Assembly (NCBI GenBank): GCA_947461125.1 | Contig: CANHHX010000019.1 | Span: 1 to 35,251 of the forward strand | DNA: 35,251 bases | Reading direction: 5' to 3' | DNA from: Bacteroidota bacterium | Lineage (GTDB): Bacteria; Bacteroidota; Bacteroidia; Chitinophagales; Chitinophagaceae | Shown: positions 24,949-33,789 of the stretch, in pieces | Numbering within the stretch: the stretch's first letter is position 1 | How the letters are laid out: the number at the start of each line of letters is the position of its first letter | Notes under the pieces: generated by a model | Database searches by the model: none | What the model was told of the DNA's origin: nothing | What the model saw: only the letters and a program-made list of their open reading frames with translations | Position numbers and translations under genes: made by a program

Positions 24949-26667
24949 ATGGATCATTCTATTCAAGACAAAGTTTCGGTATGGCTTTCTGGTAATTACG
25001 ATGAGGCAACTAAAAATGCCATCATGGGTCTACAACCAGACGAATTAGCCGATTCTTTTTATAGAAACCTTGAATTTGGTACGGGTGGATTGCGTGGCAT
25101 TATGGGTGTGGGTACCAACCGAATGAATAAATATACAGTAGGAATGGCCACGCAGGGTTTTGCCAACTATCTTAAAAAAACCTATGGCACCGAGCCCGTG
25201 TCTGTTGTTATTGGTCATGATAGCCGAAACAATAGCAGATTTTTTGCTGAAACCACTGCTGGGGTGTTTGCTGCAAATGGTATAAAGGTTTATTTATTTG
25301 AGGCCCTGCGTCCTACTCCCGAATTAAGTTACGCAATTAGACACTTAGGTTGCAAAGCGGGTGTGGTTTGTACCGCTTCTCACAATCCCAAAGAATATAA
25401 TGGGTATAAGGCTTATTGGAATGATGGGGGGCAGCTGGTTCCACCGCATGATAAAAATGTGATAAAGGAAGTGGAAGCCATTACAAGTGTTGATGAGGTG
25501 AACTGGTCTGGTGGAGAAGCAAATATTACCATCATAGGTCGTGATATGGACGAGGCTTATATTAACATGGTTAAAAGCTTAAGCGTTTATCCCGAAGTAA
25601 TTCAGGCGCAGCATGATTTATCAATCGTGTATACGCCCATTCATGGAACAGGCATAACCCTGGTGCCAGAAGTATTGTCCCGTTTTGGATTTACCAATGT
25701 TCATATTGTAGAAGATCAAGCAACACCTGATGGTAATTTTCCTACGGTGGGTTATCCCAATCCCGAAGAAGGTGAAACAATGGCCATGGGACTTGCTATG
25801 GCAAAATCATTAAATGCCGATATTTTATTAGGAACAGATCCAGACGCCGACAGGGTTGGCATTGGTGTTAAAAACCATAAGGGTGAATGGGTACTTATGA
25901 ATGGGAATCAAACGGCTGTTTTAGCTTTTGCATACCTTATTGAAGCTCGAAAGGCAAAGGGTATTGCAAAGCCCAATGATATGGTTATTTCTACCATTGT
26001 AACAACTGCAATGATTAACGAGGTTGCCAAACAAAATGGAGTAGCATGTTATAATGTACTTACTGGATTTAAATGGATAGCTGAGCTGATCAAAGAAAAA
26101 GAAGCCCACGAAAACTATGTTATTGGTGGTGAAGAAAGTTTTGGACTCATGATTGGTAATGAAATCAGAGACAAAGATGCAGTAAGTGCTGTTGCTTTAC
26201 TATGTGAAATGGCGGCTTATGAAAAAGCAAAAGGGAAAAGCCTGTTTGATAAGATGATAGAGCTTTACATGCAATATGGTTTTTACTATGAACAGCTCAT
26301 TAGTATTACCAAAAAGGGCATGAATGGGCAAAAAGAAATTGCAGCCATGATGGAAGGTTATCGTACCAGTCCTCCACAAACCATTGATGGATCGGAAGTG
26401 GTAGAAATGTTGGATTATGACATGCAAACTGGAAAAAATTTAATGAGTGGCGAAACCTGGCAATTGCAATTGCCAAAAAGCAATGTGCTTCAATTTATTA
26501 CCGCAGATGGAAGTAAAATTTCGGCAAGACCATCTGGTACAGAGCCTAAAATAAAATTTTATTTTAGCGTACATACGACACTTACCTCAAAAGAAGCCTA
26601 TGACTCAACTTTTGCAGGATTAGATCAAAAAATTCAACGAATTATTAAAGACATGTCTTTGGCATAG
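24949..26667 (+). CDS. Phosphoglucomutase / phosphomannomutase (alpha-D-phosphohexomutase)
   Basis: This 572-residue cytoplasmic enzyme interconverts hexose 1- and 6-phosphates. The phosphoserine is Ser144 in CTASHNPKEYNGYK. The metal loop is GTDPDADRVGI (Asp297, Asp299, Asp301), the sugar-binding loop GGEESFG follows, and the phosphate-binding RPSGTEPKIKFY lies near the C-terminus. FGTGGLRGIMGVGTNRMN at the N-terminus is typical of the longer PgcA/PGM2-like subgroup, which acts on glucose phosphate and sometimes pentose or mannose phosphate. Length fits that subgroup. Pcm starts eight bases after the stop and is probably cotranscribed. Exact substrate preference cannot be read from the sequence. 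Confidence 0.93.
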   Translation: MDHSIQDKVSVWLSGNYDEATKNAIMGLQPDELADSFYRNLEFGTGGLRGIMGVGTNRMNKYTVGMATQGFANYLKKTYGTEPVSVVIGHDSRNNSRFFAETTAGVFAANGIKVYLFEALRPTPELSYAIRHLGCKAGVVCTASHNPKEYNGYKAYWNDGGQLVPPHDKNVIKEVEAITSVDEVNWSGGEANITIIGRDMDEAYINMVKSLSVYPEVIQAQHDLSIVYTPIHGTGITLVPEVLSRFGFTNVHIVEDQATPDGNFPTVGYPNPEEGETMAMGLAMAKSLNADILLGTDPDADRVGIGVKNHKGEWVLMNGNQTAVLAFAYLIEARKAKGIAKPNDMVISTIVTTAMINEVAKQNGVACYNVLTGFKWIAELIKEKEAHENYVIGGEESFGLMIGNEIRDKDAVSAVALLCEMAAYEKAKGKSLFDKMIELYMQYGFYYEQLISITKKGMNGQKEIAAMMEGYRTSPPQTIDGSEVVEMLDYDMQTGKNLMSGETWQLQLPKSNVLQFITADGSKISARPSGTEPKIKFYFSVHTTLTSKEAYDSTFAGLDQKIQRIIKDMSLA

Positions 26668-26675
26668 GGTGTATC

Positions 26676-27341
26676 ATGCAGCAAAAATTAGAAGACAAAC
26701 ACGTACATAAAGGACTTCGTAAGCAAATGGTGGATCTCCTTCGCCAAAAAGGAATCACCGACGAATCCGTATTAACGGCCATAAACGCAGTGCCTAGGCA
26801 TTATTTTTTAGACTCGGCCTTTGTAACACATGCATACGAAGACCGCGCTTTTCCAATTGGCGAAGGGCAAACGATTTCACATCCACACACTGTGGCGTAT
26901 CAAACACAGTTACTCCAAATTAATAAGTTAGATAAAGTGTTAGAGATTGGAACGGGAAGTGTGTATCAAGCAACTATTTTGGCAGAAATGGGTGCTCGTG
27001 TTTATACCATCGAGCGTCAAAAAAAATTATACGACTTACACAAAGACTATGTTTTTAAAGCCAAGTATCCAACCATTAAATTTTTCTATGGAGATGGATT
27101 CGAAGGACTTCCCACCTATGCGCCCTTCGATAAAATAATTATTACGGCAGCTGCGCCTTTTATCCCGCCAAAACTAGTGGAGCAATTAAAGCCAGGTGGC
27201 ATCATGGTTGTACCTGTAAATGAGGGAGAAGGGGATCAGCAAAGAATGATACGGATTAGCAAAGACAGTAGCGGTGAAATTACCGAGGAGTCTTTTGATA
27301 TCTTTTCTTTTGTACCGATGTTAACGGGTAAGAACCGCTAA
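26676..27341 (+). CDS. pcm: Protein-L-isoaspartate O-methyltransferase
   Basis: Pcm methylates L-isoaspartyl residues in aged proteins using SAM, starting their repair. The 221-residue protein has the family signature around residues 57-80: RAFPIGEGQTISHPHTVAYQ, with the active-site Ser68. SAM motif I is at about 87-97 and reads VLEIGTGSVYQ, where most members have GTGSGYQ. Val96 (codon GTG at 26961) replaces the second Gly of the loop. The acidic residue after the second strand (YTIER) and the later FDKIIITAAAPFIP are normal. It follows the phosphohexomutase by eight bases and is convergent with the barrel gene, with 19 bases between stops. Confidence 0.92.
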   Translation: MQQKLEDKHVHKGLRKQMVDLLRQKGITDESVLTAINAVPRHYFLDSAFVTHAYEDRAFPIGEGQTISHPHTVAYQTQLLQINKLDKVLEIGTGSVYQATILAEMGARVYTIERQKKLYDLHKDYVFKAKYPTIKFFYGDGFEGLPTYAPFDKIIITAAAPFIPPKLVEQLKPGGIMVVPVNEGEGDQQRMIRISKDSSGEITEESFDIFSFVPMLTGKNR

Positions 27342-27360
27342 CACCGGTAGTCAAATATTT

Positions 27361-30033
27361 TTACTGCATCATATCCATTCCACCGCCACTCTGATCTGCT
27401 TTTGTGTTTTTACGTTTGAACAGCGCAGCATCAAATTTACCAAAACGGTAATTGAAATTCACCCTTAATACTTGTGGGTCTCTTCTGCGCTCACTTGTTT
27501 GCGTGAAGAAGTTGCTTTCAGAATATGATTTAAATAATTGCGTTCTTAAAAAATCGTTCATGCTAAGCGTTAAAGAACCGCTCTTACCATTTTTCCATGT
27601 CCACTCTTTTCTGATGGCTAAATCAAGTCCATAACGTGGAAAATTAAAGCCCTGTGCCGATGTTTGAGCGCCACCGCCAAACATACCGCCCCAGCCACCG
27701 CCACCGCCTCTGCCACCACCACCGCCAACGTTTGGAGAGAGGATGGTTTTAGCCTGATAGTCACCACTCAATTGAATGGAAAGCGTTTTATTTAATTTAA
27801 AGCTACTATTCATTTTAGCAAACCAACTTATCTGCGCGTCGTTGCTAATATTTTGACCTGGAATGACGGCGTTAATTTGCGAGCTGAATAAATTACCGTT
27901 AATGGTTAAATCCCACCATTTTGTTACAGGTATTTTATTACTTAATTCCAATCCAAAAATAATACTGTTATCTGCATTGATGTATGAGCTATAATAAACC
28001 GGCATGGTATCAAGTGGGTTCAATTCATTTTTGCCCGTATATACATAACGCGTAATTAAATCAGTGCTGTATTTGAAAAAAGCAGTAGCTAAAAAGTTAG
28101 CACCTTTTTTGTAGGCGTTGTTGTAAGAGAATTCAAATGAGTTGGTAAATTCTGGTCTGATACCTGGGTCTCCAACACTAATATTTTGAGGATCAGAAAA
28201 GTCTGGATAAGGAATTAACTGCCAGAAGTTAGGTCTGTTAATGCGGCGTGCATAGTTAAATTGTAAATCCTGCTTATCTGAAAGCTTGTACGTTACAAAT
28301 GCTGTAGGGATTAAGCTTAATGGATATTGCACCTTAAAACTAGCAGAGTCTTTTCCGGTAGCTGTCAAAAGGGTACCAGTATAATTAGAGCTCTCTGCAC
28401 GAAGTCCTAATTGGTAGTTGAATTTATTAACTCTAAATGTATAGGATGCGTATGCTGCATACACCTGGTCATTGGATTTAAAACTATTACTGATTCGTGA
28501 GATCATATCATATTTTGCAGTAACCGGATTGTATCTGAATTGGTTGGATACTGATTCGTTTAAGCGAACGGCGCCTCTTATTCCCATTTCAAGTTTGCTA
28601 TCATCGGTAATAGGATTTTCGTAATCTAATTGACCCGTAATGTTGCTTGAATTTCCTGAACCAATGGTTTGTTGCAATAGTGGAAATCCTTTTAGGGTGT
28701 TATTGATGAAGAAAGTTTGGGTATTAACGTTTGAAGTATTATTGCTGTTTCTTTCGTTGTAATTGATATCTGCAGATAAACTCTCGCCGTTTTTTGCATA
28801 GTTGTGTTTGAAACTTAATTGGCCGCCAAAATTATTAGAGGTTGAAACATTTCCACTTCTGATGTCATTGTAAGATGTGTAAACACCCTTGATGGTAGAA
28901 TCTGCTTTTTGGTTATTTTCCGAATCAAAATTTCCGTTGTTGTAATTGCCTGAAAATGACAACGTGTTTCTGTTATCTATAAAATAATCAAACCCACCTC
29001 TCATAAAACTAAAACCACCTTCATTAATAGATTTTGCAGTATTGCTAATTCCGCTTGGCGTAGCAAAGAAGTTGTCTCTTACTGTTGCGCTATTGCTAAT
29101 GGATTTAAACTGATTTAAATTGGCAGATAAAAATGTGTTGAATTTTCCTTGTCTAATATTTATATCAGCGCCTAAATTTACTTTCGCACGAGAGTCTATA
29201 CCAGTTCTTAATCCTCCATTATAACCTACTTTTTTATTCTTTTTTAGTACGACATTGATGATACCGCCATTGCCACCTGATGCATCAAATTTAGCAGATG
29301 GATTGGTGATTAATTCCACACGATCTACGATATCTGACGGAATTTGATCAAGGGTTAGGGTAGTGGGTCTGCCGTCCACAAAAATAGTGGGTGCCGCGTT
29401 TCTTAATGTTACATTACCATCGATGTCTACGTTTACAGATGGAATGTTTTTCATGATTTCTGTTGCAGACTGTCCCGTACTCACTAGATTTTTATCAACA
29501 TTAAATATTTTACGATCAATCCCCATTTCAAATTGAGGCTTACTTGACGAAGTAACCGTTACGTTACCAAGGTCTGTTGCATCTGCGGTGATTTTGATAT
29601 TGCCTAAGTCTTTATCAGCCATACCCAGCATTTGCTGCATATTTGGGGCTGCACCCGGTTGAGGCATTTTAATACCAAAACTGATGGTTTGATCGAGTGT
29701 TTTAAAGCCAAGACCTGAAACCTTTAGCTTGTAATTGCCAAATAATGAGAGGTTTTCGAAGCTAAAATCTCCATTTGCCTTGGTGATTTGTGTGCTCAAT
29801 ACCACTTCCTTCATTTTTTTAATTAACGTATCAAACTTATTGCCAGTTAATTGAACCGTCATGGCATCGAGTGCTTTGTTTGTCTTGCTATCCACAATTT
29901 TGCCGTAAAAATGTCCAATATTTGTTTGGGCACCACCGGGCATTCCGCCTGTTCTGGCACCAGGATATTGTGCTAGAACACTGTTAGTGCAAAATCCAAC
30001 GAATAATGTAATTAATACTATTAATTTACGCAT
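27361..30033 (-). CDS. TonB-dependent-receptor-like outer-membrane beta-barrel protein (890 aa)
   Basis: This protein has a signal peptide (about 1-21, ending SVLAQ), a Gly/Pro-rich start, and a carboxypeptidase-regulatory-like domain (about 40-120: FYGKIVDSKTNKALDAMTVQL). The plug-like domain (about 160-270) contains SATEIMKNIPSVNVDIDGNVTLRN and DRVELITNPSAKFDASGGNGGIINVVLKK. The C-terminal barrel is Asn-, Tyr- and Phe-rich. It is a paralogue in architecture of the 812-residue protein at 19284. Near residues 768-790 a loop of almost pure Gly (GGGGGRGGGGGWGG) interrupts the barrel, and the protein ends GGGMDMMQ rather than in a clear terminal aromatic beta-strand. No SusD-like partner is present. 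Transport substrate unknown. Confidence 0.87.
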   Translation of the reverse strand: MRKLIVLITLFVGFCTNSVLAQYPGARTGGMPGGAQTNIGHFYGKIVDSKTNKALDAMTVQLTGNKFDTLIKKMKEVVLSTQITKANGDFSFENLSLFGNYKLKVSGLGFKTLDQTISFGIKMPQPGAAPNMQQMLGMADKDLGNIKITADATDLGNVTVTSSSKPQFEMGIDRKIFNVDKNLVSTGQSATEIMKNIPSVNVDIDGNVTLRNAAPTIFVDGRPTTLTLDQIPSDIVDRVELITNPSAKFDASGGNGGIINVVLKKNKKVGYNGGLRTGIDSRAKVNLGADINIRQGKFNTFLSANLNQFKSISNSATVRDNFFATPSGISNTAKSINEGGFSFMRGGFDYFIDNRNTLSFSGNYNNGNFDSENNQKADSTIKGVYTSYNDIRSGNVSTSNNFGGQLSFKHNYAKNGESLSADINYNERNSNNTSNVNTQTFFINNTLKGFPLLQQTIGSGNSSNITGQLDYENPITDDSKLEMGIRGAVRLNESVSNQFRYNPVTAKYDMISRISNSFKSNDQVYAAYASYTFRVNKFNYQLGLRAESSNYTGTLLTATGKDSASFKVQYPLSLIPTAFVTYKLSDKQDLQFNYARRINRPNFWQLIPYPDFSDPQNISVGDPGIRPEFTNSFEFSYNNAYKKGANFLATAFFKYSTDLITRYVYTGKNELNPLDTMPVYYSSYINADNSIIFGLELSNKIPVTKWWDLTINGNLFSSQINAVIPGQNISNDAQISWFAKMNSSFKLNKTLSIQLSGDYQAKTILSPNVGGGGGRGGGGGWGGMFGGGAQTSAQGFNFPRYGLDLAIRKEWTWKNGKSGSLTLSMNDFLRTQLFKSYSESNFFTQTSERRRDPQVLRVNFNYRFGKFDAALFKRKNTKADQSGGGMDMMQ

Positions 30034-30187
30034 GTTATTTATTTATAATTATTTATGCAAAGGTCCATCAATTAATTGAATTCCATGAATCCAAAGGACA
30101 AGCGGTAATATGACAATTTTTAGGGGGTAAAGTTTTGAAAACGCCTTAAATCAACCTTTTTTATCGGTCAATGGTAAAAAAAGGAGA

Positions 30188-30793
30188 TTATTGGCCAATC
30201 CAGGTTATAAAAACCTGAAGTATCCCAATTAAAAACCCTAATACTGCACCAATAATTTCAATAAACTTGAACTCCTTAGACATGATAGATTGAAGAATTT
30301 CTTCTAGCTTATCGGAGCTAAAATTGCTGACTTTTTCCGTTACAATGGCTTCTAAATCAAGCTCATGCCTGAGTTTATCCATATAACTTGTCATGAGTAC
30401 TGGAAATAAGCTTTCTAACTCCTTCATAAATACAGATTTAAGCTGTTCAATGGTTTTATCACCAATAAACATGCTTATAATGGGCATTTCGGAGGCCAAT
30501 TTGTTCCTTAAAAAGTTGTCTATATGCGTTTCTACAATGGGCATCACCTGTTTTAGGTTACCACCATCTGTAATTTTTGCCTCAATATCTTTAAAGGAAA
30601 GAAGTTCCTCACTTACCAGTTTGCCTAGTTTTTGGGCAAATTGGTGTTGTCTTTTTGGAAAAATGCCCTGAAAAGTAATTCCTAATACCTTAACGGGCAG
30701 CCTAGGATGAAACAACATTTTGATGGCAATCCAATTGGTAAACCAGCCAATAAATGCTGATATCAAAGGGATTGAAAGGATAAGAGGCGACAT
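30188..30793 (-). CDS. DUF445-family membrane protein
   Basis: This 201-residue protein matches the DUF445 (YheB-like) family. It has an N-terminal hydrophobic segment followed by GWFTNWIAIKMLFHP (about residues 16-30), the most conserved DUF445 motif, then FPKRQHQFAQKLGKLVSEEL. A long helical middle and a C-terminal hydrophobic segment (about 180-200, GAVLGFLIGILQVFITWI) complete it, so both ends are probably membrane-embedded. The biochemical role of the family is not established. The start codon lies 14 bases downstream of the tRNA-His terminator on the same strand, so it may depend on read-through or a promoter I cannot recognise. The 154-base gap after its stop holds no gene. Confidence 0.85.
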   Translation of the reverse strand: MSPLILSIPLISAFIGWFTNWIAIKMLFHPRLPVKVLGITFQGIFPKRQHQFAQKLGKLVSEELLSFKDIEAKITDGGNLKQVMPIVETHIDNFLRNKLASEMPIISMFIGDKTIEQLKSVFMKELESLFPVLMTSYMDKLRHELDLEAIVTEKVSNFSSDKLEEILQSIMSKEFKFIEIIGAVLGFLIGILQVFITWIGQ

Positions 30794-30807
30794 AGTGTTG
30801 TTAATTT

Positions 30808-30838
30808 AAAAAACCTATAAGCATTACTTATAGGTTTT
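30808..30838 (-). terminator. Terminator of the tRNA-His transcript
   Basis: A perfect 12-bp inverted repeat (30810-30821 with 30827-30838, 5-base loop) is followed on the minus strand by a six-T tract. It lies 11 bases after the tRNA-His 3' end and so ends that transcript. The plus-strand reading has a weaker T-tract. Confidence 0.85.
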
Positions 30839-30849
30839 AAAATAAGATG

Positions 30850-30924
30850 GGAGAACGATGGGTCTCGAACCCACGGCCTTCAGTGCCACAAACTGACGCT
30901 CTAACCTACTGAGCTACGCTCTCC
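30850..30924 (-). tRNA. tRNA-His (anticodon GTG)
   Basis: Read on the minus strand, a full cloverleaf folds by eye. The acceptor is GAGAGCG with CGTTCTC (one G-T pair), preceded by a genomically encoded G-1 opposite C73, the histidine identity element. The D stem is GCTC/GAGC. The anticodon stem TCAGT/ACTGA encloses TTGTGGC, giving anticodon GTG. The T stem GTGGG/CCCAT carries the loop TTCGAGA. A complete CCA in the expected register is not encoded. It is a single-gene unit with its own promoter and terminator. Confidence 0.95.
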
Positions 30925-30937
30925 GTTTAAGGGAGTG

Positions 30938-30966
30938 CAAAAATAAGGTAATTGCGCATTTTACAA
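30938..30966 (-). promoter_or_regulatory. Promoter of tRNA-His
   Basis: On the minus strand the -7 box TATTTTTG (30945-30938) is an exact TAnnTTTG match. It is preceded 18 bases upstream by a -33 TTG (30966-30964, in TTTTG). This is the best complete Bacteroidota-type promoter in the window and lies 13 bases before the tRNA 5' end. Confidence 0.65.
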
Positions 30967-31053
30967 AATCTCATTTTGAACTTTCTTGCTTGCCGCTTAT
31001 CAAAACCTTTGTTAATTTGGCTAAAATGCTGTTTTTTGGTGCTTCTTTTCAGC

Positions 31054-31061
31054 TATTTTTG
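31054..31061 (+). promoter_or_regulatory. Putative -7 box (TAnnTTTG) for the S41 protease gene
   Basis: TATTTTTG matches the consensus exactly, 20 bases before the ATG at 31082. A TTG at 31036-31038 gives only a 15-base spacer, shorter than usual. Confidence 0.42.
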
Positions 31062-31081
31062 ATGCTTACCATATTTCCAAC

Positions 31082-33235
31082 ATGGAAAAATTTACAACAT
31101 TTATGAAGACAAAGAAGGGGATACTTTTAGGAGGGATTGTTTTATTTGGCGCTATTTTTTTTGCATTCAAAGTAAGTAATAGTTCGCCTGAACTTCAGCC
31201 AACGCAACGTCAAAAATTATTGGCAACCGTAGGTGCTTTATTGGAAGCGCAACATTACAGTCCCAAAGTTATTGATGACGCCTTTTCTAAAAAGATTTTT
31301 TCTGCCTATTTAAAAGCCTTGGATCCTGAAAAAACATTGTTTTTACAGTCAGATGTAAATGGATTTAAAAAATTTGAAACCAGTTTAGATGATGAAATAA
31401 AAGGAGCCCCCATAGCTTTTGTTCCTGCCGTTAGTGCTGTTTATTCAAAGCGTTTACAAGAAACGATCCTTCTTTACAAAGAAATTTTAAAATCACCTTT
31501 CAATTTTAATACGAATGATTCGGTGCTTTTAGAAAATGATAAGCAAGATTTTGCAAGTACAGCAGCTGCCCGAAAAGAGCGTTGGAGAAAGCAATTAACG
31601 TATGCAGCACTTGAGCGTTACGCAGATTATTTGGATCAGAGAGAAAAAAATAAAGGTAAAAAAGAGTTTGTAGTTAAAGCTGATTCTACACTTGAACGAA
31701 TGGCAAGAGAGCAGGTGTTAAAAGCAACCAATAAACGCTTTGATCGAATTCAAAAAACATTCAACGAAGACCAACGTTTTCATACGTTTATAAATGCAAT
31801 TACAGGTCTCATGGATCCGCACACCGATTATTTTCCTCCGGTTGAGAAACGTGCTTTCGACGAAGGCATGAGCGGCCGTTTTTATGGTATTGGTGCACAA
31901 TTAGGAGAGGATGAGAATGGAATAAAAATTGCTTCGGTACAACCAGGTGGTGCTGCATGGAAATCTAGAGAAATTGATGCGAACGATGTGATATTAAAAG
32001 TAGCACAAGGGAGCGCCGAACCTGTTGATGTGGCTGGTTATGCCACCGAAGATGCAGTAAAAATCATTAGAGGAAATAAAGGAACAGAAGTCCGATTAAC
32101 CATCAAAAAAACCAACGGAACAATTAAGGTGGTTTCACTTATCAGAGAAGAAATTGTACTCGACGAAACTTTTGCGCGCAGTGCGATTGTTACAGAAGGT
32201 ACTGATAAAATCGGGTACATTTATTTGCCTGAATTTTATGCCGATTATGAAAGGGAAGATGGCAATCGTTGCTCCGAAGATATTGCAAAAGAAATCGTGA
32301 AATTTAAAGCTGAAAACGTAAAAGGAATTGTGATTGATTTACGCAATAATGGAGGGGGATCTCTGTATGAAGTTATTCAAATGGTAGGACTCTTTATTAA
32401 CCAAGGACCCGTGGTTCAAGTTAGAGATAGAGAGGGTAAGTCGAATATTTTAAGTGATCGTCAATCTGGCACATTATACGATGGTCCTTTGGCCGTTATG
32501 GTGAATGAGTTTAGTGCTTCTGCAAGTGAAATTTTTGCTGGTGCCATTCAAGATTATAAAAGAGGTGTTGTAATTGGAAGTACGTCTACCTATGGAAAGG
32601 GTACTGTTCAGCGCACTGTTCCTTTTGGCAATCCCATCGATCAGTTTAGTGGCCGTACCGATATGGGTGCCGTAAAGCTAACTTTTCAAATGTTTTATCG
32701 TGTTAATGGTGCTTCTACTCAACTTCGTGGTGTAGAATCTGATATCGTTTTGCCAGATAGTTATGAGTACTTAAAAATTAGAGAAAAAGACAATGAGTCG
32801 GCACTTCCTTTTCATAAAATAGCAACTGCCCCTTATTTTTTATGGAGCCAAAGCGCGGTATATGAGCCAGCTATTGCCGCCGAAAAAGAGAGAGTAGAAA
32901 AAGACGCTAATTTTATGACGCTAAAAAATAATCTCGCTTGGATTGCTAGTACTTCTGAGGGATATGCGCCATTAAGCTTAGTTAGTTATCAGGCACTGCA
33001 AACAAAAATCAAAAAAGTAGTGGAGCAAAATAGTGCGCTATTAAAAGTTGCTAAGCCTTTGTTGGTAAAGCCCGTGGCTGTGGATAGTAGTAAGTTTTAT
33101 AATAACCCTGATAAAAATAAGGGGGAACGTTATAAAGCTTGGTTAACTGCAATTGCATCTGATATGCCTATTAGTGAGACCATTAAAGTGATGAATCGAA
33201 TGATACTGGCTAAATCTAATTTTGTATTTAAATAA
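31082..33235 (+). CDS. Carboxy-terminal processing protease, Prc/Tsp type (S41)
   Basis: This 717-residue protease degrades or trims periplasmic proteins from their C-termini. An N-terminal hydrophobic segment (about 12-30) is a signal or anchor. A long helical domain follows (about 35-245: LDPEKTLFLQSDVNGF, ITGLMDPHTDYFPP), then a PDZ domain (about 255-345: FYGIGAQLGEDENGIKIASV). The S41 protease domain has GIVIDLRNNGGGSL, the nucleophile Ser480 in SASASE (478-483) and the general-base Lys506 in TYGKGTVQ. The Ser-Lys spacing of 26 compares with 25 in E. coli Tsp. The long C-terminal tail (about 590-717) matches the Prc-specific extension. It probably affects lipoprotein or peptidoglycan-hydrolase turnover. 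It appears to be a single gene; the next gene has its own promoter box. Confidence 0.92.
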   Translation: MEKFTTFMKTKKGILLGGIVLFGAIFFAFKVSNSSPELQPTQRQKLLATVGALLEAQHYSPKVIDDAFSKKIFSAYLKALDPEKTLFLQSDVNGFKKFETSLDDEIKGAPIAFVPAVSAVYSKRLQETILLYKEILKSPFNFNTNDSVLLENDKQDFASTAAARKERWRKQLTYAALERYADYLDQREKNKGKKEFVVKADSTLERMAREQVLKATNKRFDRIQKTFNEDQRFHTFINAITGLMDPHTDYFPPVEKRAFDEGMSGRFYGIGAQLGEDENGIKIASVQPGGAAWKSREIDANDVILKVAQGSAEPVDVAGYATEDAVKIIRGNKGTEVRLTIKKTNGTIKVVSLIREEIVLDETFARSAIVTEGTDKIGYIYLPEFYADYEREDGNRCSEDIAKEIVKFKAENVKGIVIDLRNNGGGSLYEVIQMVGLFINQGPVVQVRDREGKSNILSDRQSGTLYDGPLAVMVNEFSASASEIFAGAIQDYKRGVVIGSTSTYGKGTVQRTVPFGNPIDQFSGRTDMGAVKLTFQMFYRVNGASTQLRGVESDIVLPDSYEYLKIREKDNESALPFHKIATAPYFLWSQSAVYEPAIAAEKERVEKDANFMTLKNNLAWIASTSEGYAPLSLVSYQALQTKIKKVVEQNSALLKVAKPLLVKPVAVDSSKFYNNPDKNKGERYKAWLTAIASDMPISETIKVMNRMILAKSNFVFK

Positions 33236-33259
33236 GGCTTCCATTTATCTATTTGTTAC

Positions 33260-33267
33260 TAGTTTTG
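33260..33267 (+). promoter_or_regulatory. Putative -7 box (TAnnTTTG) for the NusG-like gene
   Basis: TAGTTTTG matches the consensus exactly, 10 bases before the ATG at 33278, leaving a 5' leader of only a few bases. No clear -33 element. Confidence 0.4.
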
Positions 33268-33277
33268 AATTTTTAGT

Positions 33278-33781
33278 ATGGAGAAACAGAAGAAATGGTT
33301 TGCACTGTATACCAAGCCAAGGTGGGAGAAAAAAATTGATGCACAACTTAAGAAAAAAGGGGTGGTGTGTTGGTGTCCTTTGCAGAAGATAGAAAAACAG
33401 TGGACCGATCGAAAAAAGTTAATTGAAGAGCCTCTTTTTAGATCCTATGTATTTGTTCATATTGACGATAGTGAAACGACAAAAGTTAAATCTACGGATG
33501 GTGTTTTAAATTTTGTTTATTATTTAGGTAAGCCAGCCGTAATTAGAGAAGAGGAAATTGATATCATTCAAAAATACCTCGGTGAAAAAGAAGCAACACT
33601 TCAATTAATTTCTGATGAAGGTTTTAGAGAAGATACTAAAATACGAATTAATTATGGCGTGTTTATGGATCGGGAAGGCGTGGTAACCTACAGTGATAAA
33701 AAGAAAGTATACGTTCGGTTACAAAGTTTGGGACAAGTAATGGTAGTAGAGTTCCCACATTCGCACGTGAGCCTTATATAG
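33278..33781 (+). CDS. UpxY-like NusG-family transcription antiterminator
   Basis: This 167-residue protein is a specialised NusG paralogue. The NGN domain (about residues 6-100) starts WFALYTKPRWEKKIDAQLKKKG and has the CWCPLQKIEKQWTDRKKLIEEPLFRSYVFVHID core. The C-terminal part (about 115-165) contains the KOW-like stretch VFMDREGVVTYSDKKKVYVRLQSLG. The wording of the NGN core is that of UpxY-type proteins, which in Bacteroides act on the capsule operon they head by suppressing premature termination. Here no polysaccharide operon follows: the next gene (mtaB) is convergent with an eight-base gap. It may act on a distant locus or more broadly. It is not the housekeeping NusG, which normally sits next to secE and rplK. 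Confidence 0.86.
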   Translation: MEKQKKWFALYTKPRWEKKIDAQLKKKGVVCWCPLQKIEKQWTDRKKLIEEPLFRSYVFVHIDDSETTKVKSTDGVLNFVYYLGKPAVIREEEIDIIQKYLGEKEATLQLISDEGFREDTKIRINYGVFMDREGVVTYSDKKKVYVRLQSLGQVMVVEFPHSHVSLI

Positions 33782-33789
33782 CATGAATC

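Noticed and set aside
27342..27360. ACCG...CGGT repeat between the convergent pcm and barrel genes
   Set aside because: Only four base pairs and no T-tract; too weak to call a terminator.
30150..30185. AT-rich inverted repeat after the DUF445 stop (CCTTTTTTA with TAAAAAAAGG)
   Set aside because: The arms are almost all A/T with unequal lengths and a GC-poor stem, so I do not call it a terminator without folding.
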